Shown here piece by piece: positions 33,353 to 45,726 of a stretch of DNA of 64,000 nt. The translations under genes were made by a program, and so were the position numbers. The DNA is from Marsupella aquatica (lineage: Eukaryota > Marchantiophyta). The notes under the pieces were generated by a model. The model saw only the letters and a program-made list of their open reading frames with translations. It made no database searches and was not told the DNA's origin. The DNA lies in the NCBI GenBank assembly GCA_973895155.1, contig OZ316899.1, positions 10,664,001-10,728,000 on the forward strand, in the 5' to 3' direction. Each line of letters starts with the position of its first letter. Position 1 is the stretch's first letter.

Positions 33353-36300
33353 TGAAGCCCTATAAAACTTAGTATAGGAAGAATTAGACTTTGAATTTTT
33401 GCTGAGAGCTTTATCTCATAGTCTAGTTTCAGACCTTAGCATTACTTTTTACTTTTACACTCAAGTTAGGAATTGAAGAGACATACCTCTTCAACTTTTG
33501 TTTAGAGGAGACTTGTCCCTAAGTATAAGAGGGAAAGTTTCCACCATTTTACTCAAACTTACATTGCACTTTTGAAAGTCTCCTTCTTTGAAGAGAAGTA
33601 ATAGATTCATAATTTTGGTGATCTATGCTTTGTGTTTGGATATTAGTGTGTGACCATTTTTGCTAGAAAATCTATGGAAAGTGACTAGCAATGTCATAGT
33701 TAACCTTTAGTCTGACTGGAAATGCATGTCTGAGACCATGCAAAGGTCTAAAGATTCATGTTGACTATGGAATACTTATGGCTTATTAAGTATTAGTGGA
33801 AGAAGCACCATACGAGAACTCACAAATTGCATAGTCCTAAAAGAGCAATCTGAAGGATTGAATAAAAGAATAACTTAGTTCGGAGTGATGAGTACCACCT
33901 TTGCCTTGACATAGGTCAAAAAGTTAATATGGGCTATCTTATATACATCTTTTACAAATTCTTAGATGGTTGGCTTTAAGGATTAGCTTTAGGCATCAGC
34001 CTAATTTAGTCAGACTCTCTGTTGACTCTTAATCGTGCCTAACTTAGTCATAGATTGCTAAGTGGTGAGAGGAGATGAGACATTTAAGGCTCGTCTAATC
34101 CTCTCTTTACGCCTCCCGCTTTTGGTTGTTTTGTTATAGTTTTAGAATTAATTATTGCACTGTTGATGATGCAAACATCACAATACCTGAGGATGTATTA
34201 AGAACTCCTTCCACCTGACCTAAGCATGTCGGTAAAGGCTTAAAATCTGAGATAGGTTAGCTTAACTATCTCAAAGTATATTAATACAATCTTTTAGGTC
34301 TCACAAGCTCTTAACGGGAACGAATTCAGGTTGTTTAAGAGGAAAGTAGTTCATATTTCCTTAAACCCTACTCTACATTAGGCCTCATTTCTCTCATGGA
34401 TGTGTGTGAGGCAATCTGAGTGTATGATGGGACTAGCAGCGCCACTGAGAGGTGTACCAGGTGCATTGAAGTGGGTTGGGTGAGGGCTGTCATAGCTCTA
34501 ATTGCTGAGAGTGGAATGGCAGAGTGGTGGGCTATGGCACGCGTGATAGTAAACAGGAAACGGGTTTACTGGTACCAGGAAAAATTTTCTTGTTACCAGC
34601 AAAAAGTTACTGTTACCAGGAAAAATAACCATGTCAAAATATTTTCTAAAAAGTCTCATTTTCCAAAAAAATCTAAGTTACAACATTTTTTGGCTAGCTT
34701 TGGGCACTAGCAACCAAAAACAAAAAACAAAAAAAAAAATCCCAAAAAACAACGAAGAAAAAAAATTCAAAAAAAAATCAAAAAAAATTACCACTCATTT
34801 TCCTGTTACCAGTTTTTGTTTTCTGTTACTGTTTGCTATTTCTTGTCATTTGTAAATACCCCGAGTGGTGGGGCAATGGCTTAGAAGTCCCTAAGCTGGG
34901 AATCAGTCACGAGTCACTGGTTTATGGGTACATTTTGGCGGCGGAATAGAAATATACCTATGACAATAAGCATATGTATAGACATATGCACACCGTAGCG
35001 CTAGGCCTTGTGTGTACGGGCCCGATATGAAGACCCCTTCTCACTAGAACTATCATGAGCACAGGATCTGATTCCCAACCTTGGTTCCTAGGGATTAAGC
35101 TTGGGTGATGTGTGACAGAGTCTTGCTATGATAGTTTGGTGTTAAGGGCATAAACTGGTGTTTACCGGCGTTCACAACATCCCTTCGTGATCCTCAGGTA
35201 CAAGGAGATGGTTTTGGCACCCAATAGTGACGTTTTTGGTGTTAAGACCCATGTCAATCGCGTGACACTCTCAAATGCCTTAAGTGTCATTCCTGTATTA
35301 TCTCCACAGTACATTGTTTGACAATACACGTCAATGCAGGTCAGAAAAATTGTTGTGTTTGGTGCATGCTTGTTTTCTATCTGGTCGGTGTTTAATTAAC
35401 ATTGCTGCAACATCACTCACTTGGAACAATGATGTCGTCTATGAAATGAAACTTGCACCATTGACTAGCTAAGAAATAAAGTTGGTGATAGATTGATAGA
35501 ATTGAAGAACATCAAGGGCTAACTTACTCCAAAAAAACACAGCATGGGTAATATACAAAGAGGATGCATGCATGAAAGAGAGGAGAATTGTAATGTTATT
35601 GTGAACAACATTTGCTCATAGAATTGAGACAACAACCATTAAAACATTCAATTACGGTTCAAAAATTGAAGCAGAACAAGAGAGGAGAGTGGAGAGCACA
35701 ACAAAGAATTAGGCTTGGACCAAGAAGAATGACATTTAAAAAAACCCATCCCCGAGCACCATAGACAAACAATGATCAACTCATAGGGCCACTGAATTCC
35801 ACATGCACGATTGCACTTGGACAAAAATGAAAGCAAGTACCCATGTTCACTTTCATTCAACCATACACTGAATGCGTTACCTTCAGGTCAACAATGAAAT
35901 GGAGTCCTCAATGGCCACCCAACTTGATGAAAGGTGCAGAGTACAACTTGTACTCCCACATCATAGCTCCAACCTTCGTGGTCACTCCTTCCAACAAGCT
36001 CTCAACTCACTGCTTCTAAGTCGCAGCTCCAGCCATAGCTCACAGGTCCCTGTATCGCAACGTCATCTCACATATATTGCATGTTCTTGCCCTCTAAGGA
36101 CTTTTGCAAGCTCTATACCCAACCTTTGCCTCACTCAAGAGAAAATGCAAAGGTAACAATGTGACAATTGGAAGCTAAAGACACATGTAATATACACAGT
36201 AGGCCACCAATGTCTGCAGCTCCTTCAACGATCGGAAATGATATCAGTGACAACAGTGAAGTTGTCATTTTTGTATACAAAATCCCTAAACAACCCAATA

Positions 36301-36963
36301 AGTAGATAGTTCATGCAAGTAGCTCCTTTGATGGTCGACAATGAATATATAAGTCACAAGCAAAGCTTGGACATGTGACTATGCTAGACGTTTACTAGGG
36401 GGAGGATCTAGTGGACTTATGAGGCCTAAAACCTGTATGGGAAACTCCCTATCAATTGTTCTCAAAAGAGGCAAATGTTTCCTTAGTCAAATGTCATGGA
36501 CACTGCCTTATTCATGTGAGTTTACCTACAATTACATTTGGTCTTCCAGGTGTGCTTAGTATGATAACAAGAATGAAAGCAAGTACAAACACTCACTTCA
36601 TTGAACCTACATTGTCATGGATTGCAAGATTACTCTAGTACACTTCATGCATCACCTTCAGGTCAAGTCGTAGCTCTCACAGGTCATAGCTCCAAGTTGT
36701 AGCTGTAGCCACAACTTACAAGTCCAGCTCCCTTGTCAGCTCACATGAATTGCGCCTCCCTTGGTTGCACTCCATGCATTTGCTCCTGGTTGCAACACAA
36801 ACATTAAGTAGTCAATAAGCAGGGCCACTTTCATTGTAGACAATGTCACATACATCCTACCTGAATGGTTTACATTGGAAGCACTCTCATAATGTCCCTG
36901 GCCGTAGCCTTCACTCTCATTAGGCACTGATTGATGTGAAGCTAGACACGTCAATGCCACCAT

Positions 36964-37125
36964 TCAGTGACCGCAACTCAAACTTTCAACTCTCAGTGAC
37001 CGCAGCTAAAATAGCTCAACTCTCTATGACCGCAGCTCAAAGAGCTCAACTCTCAGTGACTGCAGGTCAAATAGCTCAAGTCTTAGTGACCGCACCTGAA
37101 ACTCAATTTGCTGAAACTCAGCAGG
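36964..37125 (+). repeat. minisatellite, about 33-bp unit, five copies
   Basis: Units of the form CTCAGTGACCGCAGCTCAAA plus AGCTCAA repeat with substitutions. A frame across it is open (LSVTAAKIAQ-type repeats) only because the period is near a multiple of three. Confidence 0.7.
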
Positions 37126-37554
37126 TCAAAGCCACTGTTGCACAAGTACACCCTTTACCTCACTGACGCCGAAAGCTCTCACTACAGCTGTCACATTTTG
37201 CAAATTGTAAACCATGGGATTAGTGAGGACCTCGGTGCACCTAGGACGTAGCCTTTGTCTTACTCAGAGGAGCACCCAAAGCCAGCAATGAACCCAAGAA
37301 CTTTATGCGCTCGCAGTACCCAGGCTCCTAAACCCCAAGCTCAGTCCTCCATTGACAAAATGTCAATCAATCAGCCCTGCGTTGAGCTATGACCTCCCAA
37401 TAAAGAGCTTGTAGCCTTCAACTAGAAGCGCACAAACATATATGGAGACGCGGTTCACGGTCGCAGCCTGATAGGAATGATGCAATGAAAGTTGGATCTC
37501 ACTAACAGATTAGTAGCGACGCAATCTGAAGCTGTGAAGCAATCCTTTGCACAT

Positions 37555-37665
37555 AGTCGATGCAGCACACAGTTGATGCAACACACAATCAATGCAACAC
37601 ACAGTCAATGCAGCTCACACTTGCGCTCACTTGATGCAACACACACTTTGATTTTTGTCGATGCA
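37555..37665 (+). repeat. microrepeat GATGCAACACACA, about six copies
   Basis: Irregular units of about 16-17 bp, such as TTGATGCAACACACA. Confidence 0.6.
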
Positions 37666-38164
37666 ACTTCAGCCTGAGTGAGAAACTGCCAAGCATTTTT
37701 CCCTCACAAAGAATGCGCAATTGGCTCCTTTGTCTGAAAACATTAAACCCTAAATCTGGTTTTATGTAGCAGAATTGCTTACAACTGTGAGATCCTCCTA
37801 TCTTGAAGCTTACAACGGTCAGATTGCCACTAGATTAAGGCAAGCACTCTTCATCAGTACGCATGCTCATTCCATCACATTCAAAGTTTGGAATACCCTT
37901 ATGAGGTATGCAACATGCATGGGTCAATACTTTCTTGGATCTAGGTAATTTTGGACCTTTTAAGGTATCTCACTCTCACAATGTATATATGAAGGGGGAG
38001 TACGTACATGAAGTTTTCTGGGGTATGGCAATAAGTAAACCCAGCCTGCATATGTGAGGCTGAAATTGGGATGTAAGCATGCACTTTGGCCCGGCCAAAA
38101 GACCTCAATAGAAAAATTAGAGATAGACTAGAAAAAGCATTAAGTTAGGTTAGCAAGCTTTGAC

Positions 38165-38169
38165 AAAGC
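38165..38169 (+). other. target site duplication AAAGC (left)
   Basis: AAAGC directly precedes TGTGATGCC at 38170 and recurs at 42844-42848 directly after GCACCACA. Confidence 0.8.
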
Positions 38170-41100
38170 TGTGATGCCTAGCCAGAAATCATTAGGCCAG
38201 TTTAATTAGTAAAATCAGGAGTGTACCCTAGGAATCACCTTAGTATAGTAACAAAAATAGGGAAATATAAACAATTAAGGGTGACTATGGAACCCGAGTC
38301 AAGGCTGAAAGTAAGGACGCTGGGGGAAACATGATTAGGGTTAGGGAGCGCTAAGTACCGGCGGCTACTAATGGGAAGGAAGACCAGCCAAGGGGGGGGG
38401 GTAAGGACCGAGCGCAAGGACTGGCGGCTCATTTGCAGACACAAGCCAAGCGGATGACTACGGGAGGCCAACTGCTGTCCACTGCTCAGGCAAGCACTTG
38501 GGGTGGAAGCATATACCGACGATCAACTCAAGAGGGGTATGAGCAACGTCAATCAAACTGCTCATTTTTGGGGATGTCTGTTAGAACGGGCAACTGAGTA
38601 CATTGGGACCTACCAGGACAAAGAATCAGAGAGAGCGACTCGAGAACGGCAGGAGCTTGCTTGGCTGTGGGAGCTGTAGAAGTCTGCTTTCTTAGGAGGA
38701 AAACTCATTACGGCTGAATTCTTGTGGACGCCTACTGCCGACGAACTCGACGATCTTCTGTTTTGTGAGAACAAGATAGTCGGCATCCGGGAGGCCATCA
38801 ACCGCCGCAACAACATACACTGGGAGTTGAAGGGTAGCATGGAGGGGTGGACGAAGGCAACCGTGCTAGGAGAAACATCCACGGCAGCCGCTATGAAGAG
38901 GAAAGGGAACAACAACAAAGAAGCCACCCCTGCGAAAAGAACAAGGTCGGTGGCACCCAGGAAACCAGCAGAGTAGAGAAGAAGGAGGCAAGCGGAAGCC
39001 AAAGAGGAGGAGGTCAACCCCGTCAATGCCGTTCCAACAAGAGATGACACCTAGAAAGGCTGGGCGGCGACCCTCCCCAAGGAGGTGCAATTACACTTTG
39101 CGAGGGAAGAGGATGCATGCTTTACGGCTATGCAGACTCGGAAATACCAGGGCTTCATGGCGGGATCCGGCTTGGAAGCATTTGTAAAGTTACCATGGCT
39201 GAAGCCGGAGGTACTGGATTCAGACTTACTGGAATTTGTGGGATCATGGGAGCCCGAGACCAATTCCACAAGGGTGCATGGGAAGGATTTCTATCTCACT
39301 CCCTAGGTGATTGCCGAAGTGTTTGGCTTGCCGATGGGCAATAAGACCAAAGTAGATACCAGGAAGACCTTGCCAGGCAAGGAGTTTTGGTCGTTTCCAG
39401 GGCCATCAACAAAGAATGGCTTCTTCCGAAACACCTGCACCAACCCGCACATAGGAGAAATGATCGATTTCTTGCGGGTGACCCTGCATTGTAACTTGCC
39501 AAGGGCAGAGATCGGCAAGGCACAGGTCTATCTGGCGGAGAGGCCAGACCCAAGCCGAGACTACAACGGGTACCTCCTCACCCAACTAAAGAAGATCTTG
39601 AAGGAGGAACAGCTGGTGATCGGCATGGGAAGCGTGTCCCGACTTGGTTATCACATGCCGTTGTTGTGCCGGTATGCCCGAAGCCAGATATTTGCCCCGG
39701 TACTGCCCCTGTAGGCAAGAGCACCAGAGGAGGTTCCGGAACCAAGGCCGACAACAGAGAAACTGACCCAGCCCGACAGTCCTACAATTGAGCAGGTGTT
39801 TAGGCCGAGGAAGGAAGACTTGCCGATGCAGAATCTGCTGAAATTGATGGAGAAGGAAAGGAGAACGGCAACGGGGCCAGTACAGAATACTGCTTCCGAG
39901 GTCGGCCTTAGCCAACTTACCAGGGAAAACCCCTTTACCATAGCCAAGGAGAGAAGGAGGCCGGAACATGAGTCGGGAGTCCGAATGTATGTAGGAGCTT
40001 CAAGTCCCGAACCCGAGGAGAAGCAGCCCGAGGCCCCTGGTCACGACAGGGAGAAGATGAGATCAATGTGGAAGCCAGAGGAACCAGGACCCATGATCTG
40101 TGGGGTTGTGTTCACGGCAGGACCAGGACAGCAGCGGGGGGAGCCGATAGAACAAGCCGAGGAGGAGGCGGTAGAAGGCTACGACAATGATGACTCCGGC
40201 TACGGGTTGGACCATCATGTTCCAGGAATAAAGACCTGTGGCAGGTTCATCCCCACTCTTCCAAGAGTAGTTCGAAGGGACCCGACCCAGCAGAGCAGCC
40301 TCGAGTCTCCCCCACCAGATGTCGCTCCCCCGAGTTTTGACGGCATAAAATAGATGGCATAGGAGTTTCAAGAATGACGTAGGGAGGAAGAGGAGGCAGC
40401 CCTGGCAAGGGAGAAGGATTTACCAGGAGGAGAATGGCCAGAGGACATCCGGCGGCTTGCAGGAAAACGAAGCAGCCCGCCAGCCATGATAGAAGAAATT
40501 TGCAAGGCTGCCTGGGAACAAAGGTCGCGGTGGATGATGCCGATGACTTCTGCTCACTCCGCCTATGCTAAAGAACGAGCCATGGAGTACGAGGAGATGT
40601 GTGGGGAACTTGCGCTCGGCATCTTTGGGGAGGGGTTGGAGCAGGGACCTTTTTTGCAGAGGGAAATGTTGGAGAAGCACCGATTAGAAGAAGCGGTGGC
40701 TTTGGAAAGAAGCAAGAAGGACGAGGTCATCCGTCGGCTTAGGGCAAAGGAATCCGAGGTAGAAGACCTGAAGGCGTCCAAGAAAGCCCAAGATGAGCTG
40801 CAGATTAAGCGGCATGAGCTCAACATCATGCAGGGGCAATTGGATACCGCGCAGTCTGATAATCAGATTATCAAGGATAAACTGACTCAGACCCAATATG
40901 ATCTGGCCGATTTGATCAAGGAGAAGGAGAAGTGGAAGCAAAAGCTGAGAGACACAATGGAGGCCCACATAGTAGCCAATAATCGGGCCATGGCGGAGAC
41001 TCAGAGAAGGGAAAGGGCGTTGAAGGGGGAACTCAAGGATATCCGCGGAGCCCTTGAGCAGAAGGAGGCCGAGTTAGGGAAATCCTATCAGGCGATTATC

Positions 41101-42843
41101 GTGCTACGGCAGGAGCTCGCATCCATGACGGCCAGCTTCAAGGCCGACCTCCGTGAGAAAGACGACCAGCTCGACCAGACTTATGCCAAGATGAATAAAA
41201 AGGAGTTTGAGGTCGTTACGGAGCTCGACAAGGAGCTTAGAGCAACCCAAGAGGAGAGGGCGACCTTAAAGAAGGAATTAGAGGAAGCCTAGAAGGAGCG
41301 GGAGGAGGCATGCAAGGACCTGGATGAATTACATGAGGAGTTGGAGGAAAGCACGCGGAAGATGGAAAACTTACAGCGGCAAGCCGATAACCAAACAGAG
41401 CGGCTGAAGAAATAGGCCGCAATATTTAAGTGCTTGGCTTCCTTAGGACCAACTCCAATTGGGGCAACCAAGTTACCTGGTGTAGTACTGGCCGAAGGAC
41501 AAGCCGAGACACTCGCACCGGTGCCGGAGGTAAGTGGCAAGGGGAAGGGGCCAGCTGCCGAACCAAAGAAGAAGAAGAAGTGGAAACCTTTTGGGTCAGG
41601 GAGTAATACGGCTCCTCAAGCCGTCGTGACCAAGGAGGTAAACCCAACACCAACCTCAGGCAGGGTCACGGTAGAGGATCCAACTGCCCTAGAAGGCGGG
41701 GATGATGAAGCCAGGGCCAGGATACTCGATGATGAAGCCGGGGTACCGGATCCATCACTAGAACATGTCGGGGAGGCCGTGGCCAATGCTGAGGCTGAAG
41801 CCGAGGGTGGACCCAATCAGGCCGATGGAGAGTTGACTCGGTCAGGAGTAGGTAATCTGTCAGAGGATGGACCTACGGTAGTGGCTACGGAGGAAGTGTT
41901 GGGGGCATCCATTGAGGACCAGACACCGCTGCCATGACGGTGGTGGAGGGCCGCTCCTTTTGAGGAGGGCGGACGTGGAGGGAGGAGGCGTGAGTGGGCA
42001 GGGCGGGCTCAGATCTCCAAGTTTAGAATTAGGATCAGGACCAAGGGGCGGCCCTGACACTTAGCTTAGTGGGATTGCGGATCCACTGGTAAGAGCAACA
42101 CTTGTGTTCTTGCCTCGCTGTACATAGGTAGATTACAGTTAGGTAGATTAGGCTTATGCTACAAGGAATTAGGCGGATCCACTACCAGGATAAGTACCTG
42201 GGCAGCGGGGAGTTCAGGGCCTTCTTCCTTAGCAAGTTTTTAGTGCACCAGCAGGGCTGGGATCAAGTAGTTAAAGAAGCTCTTGGTTAGTTATACTGTG
42301 ACCCTTGTGTATATTCATGTTTCCTCATACCTAAGAAATGAATAGAGTTGGCCTCACGGCTTAGTTCGCAGATCTTGTATATGAGAAGTACTGTTTGTAT
42401 GGCAAGTGCATGGTATAACTCAGTCAGAAGGAGTCATTTTGCTATTTGTGTGTCGCATTAACTTGTTTGAAGATTGCCCGCATCAACCAAGAAGGGAGTA
42501 AGCAAGGTAGTAAGAGTTGGATGTGTCGAGTTGAGAGAGGTCTTAGCGGCTTACCCAAGCCAGTTGGGGATCATCCCGGCGGCGGAATCCAAACATACCT
42601 AAAGGAAAACCGAGAGAGGAGGACAAGGGAAGGCCGAGAATAGGCCGGCTACGTATCTCATGACCCAACAAAGGATCTGTCCAGTATATGTGAGTAAAAT
42701 GTTAATAGCAATAGTAGTAGAAGGAAGTTAGCAGCGTCCCATGCCGCTAAGCCGCGAAATCGGCCTCGCCAAGAGCGAAACCTGCGGGAATCGGTTTGAG
42801 CAGAGGGGTTTCTTGGGTTTAGGGAGCCATGGGATGCACCACA
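38170..42843 (+). repeat. solo copy of the giant LTR, 4,674 bp
   Basis: It runs TGTGATGCC...GCACCACA, flanked by AAAGC on both sides, with no primer site after it. It aligns along its length with the minus-strand unit 28586-23913 at roughly 85-90 percent by eye. A solo LTR is the usual product of recombination between two LTRs, which supports reading the unit as an LTR. Confidence 0.75.
38539..41937 (+). pseudogene. broken copy of the LTR-encoded 1,126-residue protein
   Basis: The start ATGAGCAACGTCAATCAA matches the intact copy. All coding segments stay in one frame over 3.4 kb but are cut by about ten stops. At eight of these the intact copy has Gln (seven) or Arg, at one Trp, and at one Lys (near 39304). 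All but the last fit C-to-T or G-to-A transitions. The mobile-like domain and coiled coil are otherwise legible. It cannot make the full protein. Confidence 0.8.
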
Positions 42844-43138
42844 AAAGCCTTTTTGCAGTTGAATGGGGTCGGGGCTTCATTGTGTCTAAATTATGGGAGC
42901 AGGAATAATGATGGAATACTCACTAATGGTTTAAAATGGTATGACTAAACTATGATGCAATTCATGTGGAATGACATATGGTGTATCCAAAATCATTGGG
43001 TTGGATCCCATACTTTAAGGTTTAAGGGTTCAAATGTTGTGTTCTCATAACTTGTAGTCTAATGTAGAGTCACTTGTATACTTCAACCTAATTGCCTTAA
43101 CTGAGTTACAGTTGCAACTTTCCTAAAAGTTGCAAACA
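42844..43138. other. short interval between two solo LTRs
   Basis: On the minus strand there is faint similarity to a copia GAG-pre-integrase segment, which would fit a continuation of the old copia at 44630-45027, but it is too weak to call. Confidence 0.25.
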
Positions 43139-44629
43139 TGATAGTTGCGGAACTCGCCTACCTTAACACTTAGCTCCGGTGTCGCTGACTCCAACGCCAA
43201 GCTCCCTTATGGTCCAGGCCCGGATAGGCCATTCGGGGAGGACTTAGCATGGGGAGACTTCTGGGCAATGAGACGTGGCACTGGCAAAGGCAAAGCGCCA
43301 AGCTGGTGACACACACTAAGGACTTAGGCTAGTTGAGAGCTGGTCAGAGCAAGGGGAAAAGGGACCGGGCTCAAGGTTGACCGTCCGGACCCCCAATAGA
43401 CTTTGAGTTCTGAGGGCTTGAGTATGAGCTCCTCTTGGGCCCAAGGCCAATGGAGTTGACGCCATGGGCTACGGATGCTTGGGGCGTGAGTTATGACCTA
43501 TTCTGGGTTTGGCCGATCGGGCACCTTGAGCGGCTATGGGACCTGAGGGCCTAGGCATGAGCACTGGGTCGGCCCAATCACAATGGGCTAAGGCACTCCG
43601 CTTGCGGACGCCTAACGAGAAAGTTATGGGCGTTGTCAGTTGGTGGCGCGCCCAATATGCGAGATAGGGTCCGGGTTGGGGGCCAGAAGTTTAGGGACCA
43701 AAGCTGGTCCGGGGGTGGCAGGTCTCCAAAACCATATATGAGGGGAGTGGTGTCTCCCTGGGGGCTAAAGGCGAGCCAAAGTCGTGAGCCGCGGCAGTTG
43801 CGACACTAAGGGAAAATGCCAAACGGAAACGACAATATCTTCCCAACGGGAAGTCTGTTGGAGGACTTCTTGGGTGCGTTGGAAATCTCTCAAGGAGGGC
43901 TACGTCCTCCTGAGCTTAGCTGGGTCTGGGGGCACCATGGGTTCTCAAGGTTTGCGGGTGTTAGCTCACCCTCTTGCCAAATTCTGCCAAAATAGCAGCC
44001 AAGCCGCGTTCAGTCTCCCAAGGGAGCTTGCGTTGGGGAGGCAAGGCCAAGTAGTCTTGGAGGGTGAGTTCCAAGGGTGCTTGGCTCCTAGATCATCAGT
44101 GGGGCAAGAACCGGGAGCTGGTTGCCTAAGTCGGGGTCATTATGGTCCAGACGTGTTGGGACAAGCTTTAGGACAAGCTACTCTTTTTGGGCCATGAGAA
44201 TGTCCTAGGGGTTAGGGCGGTCAGTTGGTGAAGGATAGGTATGAGAGGGAACCTGGGCCGCGCCCAAAGAAGGAGTTGTTTTGGACGAATAGTGGACGTG
44301 GGTTCTGGTTCCGGCTTATGGCATCAGGAGGACCTATTGCTGACGTATTTACCAATGCTTGTTGAGCTTGAGTTAGGATGCTAGACTTGGAGAGATCTAG
44401 ATCCTGAAGGGGTACTTACCGAGATGCTTGGTTGCTTGTGCGGACAGCGAGGACCGTTGAGTAGCGATCGTGTTAGAGAGCAAGTGCGGCTTTGTATGGG
44501 AGGGGCCGCGGGTGGTGCAAGGGGCACTAGAGTGCTTGCTTGAGGTATTCCGTGGAGGCATTCGAGCACAAGGGGCACTTAAGCGTGGGTGTCGGGATTG
44601 GTGAGGGCGCTGGGTGGCAAGGTCCACCA
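43139..44629 (+). repeat. solo LTR of the G1 chromovirus family, 1,491 bp
   Basis: It starts TGATAGTTGCGGAACTC and ends GGTCCACCA, matching the G1 5' LTR in inverse orientation over its full length with many substitutions. No internal G1 sequence adjoins it. I found no TSD by eye. Confidence 0.75.
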
Positions 44630-45027
44630 CTATGACTCCCCAAAACTTTACCAAAACTCAGTCAAGAAGGTGTGACTAGCATGACACCAACCACCTTGGA
44701 GTTGCTGTTTCATGAAGGTCTCAAAAAGGATGGATTTCTTCTAATGGGGTAAAGTAAATTAGGCTGGTCTATATCCTTCTTCTAATTAATGTTTCCCCAT
44801 AATTGTGGTCATTTGTCTATGCGAAGGGGTGATTTGTGAAAAAATAATTCTTACATTTTAGAATTGTATGGAAAGTGTCACTATCAATTATACAACTCCT
44901 TGCATCATCTAGTGATATGGGTTGGGTTTATGATGGATCATATGGATCTCTGGGAGGGCTTCTTCTTGTGTGTACGCTTCCAAGCATTCCTCATTCTCTA
45001 GGAATGTTATGTGAGACTCTTGTTTAT
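44630..45027 (-). pseudogene. copia protease region, part 1 of a split old element
   Basis: On the minus strand a frame with stops reads CIIDSDTFHTILKCKNYF, clearly copia protease (family DSxxxHTIL.DKKYF), followed by a decayed FTLP-like segment. Upstream, toward 45027, is an acidic linker. The preceding zinc knuckle is at 63829-64000, beyond the 18.8-kb insertion. Confidence 0.65.
45024..45027 (+). other. candidate target site duplication TTAT (left)
   Basis: TTAT precedes the left inverted repeat and recurs at 63829-63832 after the right one. Being short and AT-rich it is weak alone; the split copia gag on both sides adds support. Confidence 0.45.
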
Positions 45028-45051
45028 ATCAGCCTATTCATTAAAAGTGTA
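45028..45051 (+). repeat. left terminal inverted repeat
   Basis: The inner 19 bp CCTATTCATTAAAAGTGTA (45033-45051) are an exact inverse of 63805-63823; extending outward to ATCA(G/A) gives 24 bp with one mismatch. Confidence 0.7.
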
Positions 45052-45066
45052 TTATTATTTGATTTA

Positions 45067-45392
45067 TGTACATTTTGGCAGTGAAAAGTGTACTTTTGGG
45101 CTTGGAAAAGTGTACATTTGGCCAATGAAAAGTGTACATTTGGGGATAGAAAAGTTTACAATTGGCCTAAAGAGTGTACATTTGGGCAATGAAAAGTGTA
45201 AATTTGAACATCAAAATAGATACATTTGGCTTTAAAAGTGTACATTTGAGTACATTTGGCCTAGAAAGTGTACATTTGAGTGCAAAATGCATACATTTGG
45301 CTTAACAAGTGTACATTTAAGTGCATTTGGTCTAGAAAGTGTAACTTTTAGTGCAATAAAGTGTACATTTGGCCTAAAAAGTGTACATTTGC
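45067..45392 (+). repeat. left subterminal GTGTACATTTGG repeats
   Basis: About 15 degenerate copies of AAGTGTACATTTGGCC at irregular 15-30 bp spacing. The motif recurs at the other end of the element at 63701-63778, in the same plus-strand orientation. Such clusters are typical transposase-binding regions in plant DNA transposons. Confidence 0.75.
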
Positions 45393-45726
45393 CTACCAAC
45401 TCTTATTATAATCATTTAAAAGAAAGGAATGAATAGAAAAACATTTTTAATTATGTAGAAAAAGCAAACATTCATATTTATAATGATCAAAAGTTTAGAA
45501 AATGAGGAGATAATATCACATTAAAACTATTAGAATAGTAAATCACTAGTACATAAATTACTATGTTTGAATGAGTGACTATCTTAGTTACATAAAAACT
45601 AGTAACTATCTATTTAATTATTATAGCTTCTAACAACTAAGTCTACTTGTCCATACTTTGAAGATAATTTTGGACAGTTTGTAGAACATTTCGAGGGATC
45701 TTCAAACCTCTGCCCGCCATGTTTTC
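45393..45726. other. AT-rich spacer
   Basis: I see no coding signal between the subterminal repeats and the transposase stop. It probably holds the 3' end of that transcript. Confidence 0.4.

Larger units (their letters stand above)
31363..38164. other. 6.8-kb interval without a recognised gene
   Basis: A 129-codon plus frame at 31380-31769 is unrecognised. 32160-34400 has LTR- or leader-like AT-rich text with a CCCTATAAAAC box near 33358 but no conserved protein. 34560-34860 mixes GTTACCAG words with A-runs. 35827-35890 and 36571-36665 share a CTTCAGGTCA-containing stretch. Tandem repeats are listed separately. Confidence 0.4.

Noticed and set aside
34867-34930. tRNA-like stretch
   Set aside because: No cloverleaf with a proper T-arm could be folded by eye.
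36936-37166. 76-codon frame
   Set aside because: It is the about 33-bp minisatellite read in frame.
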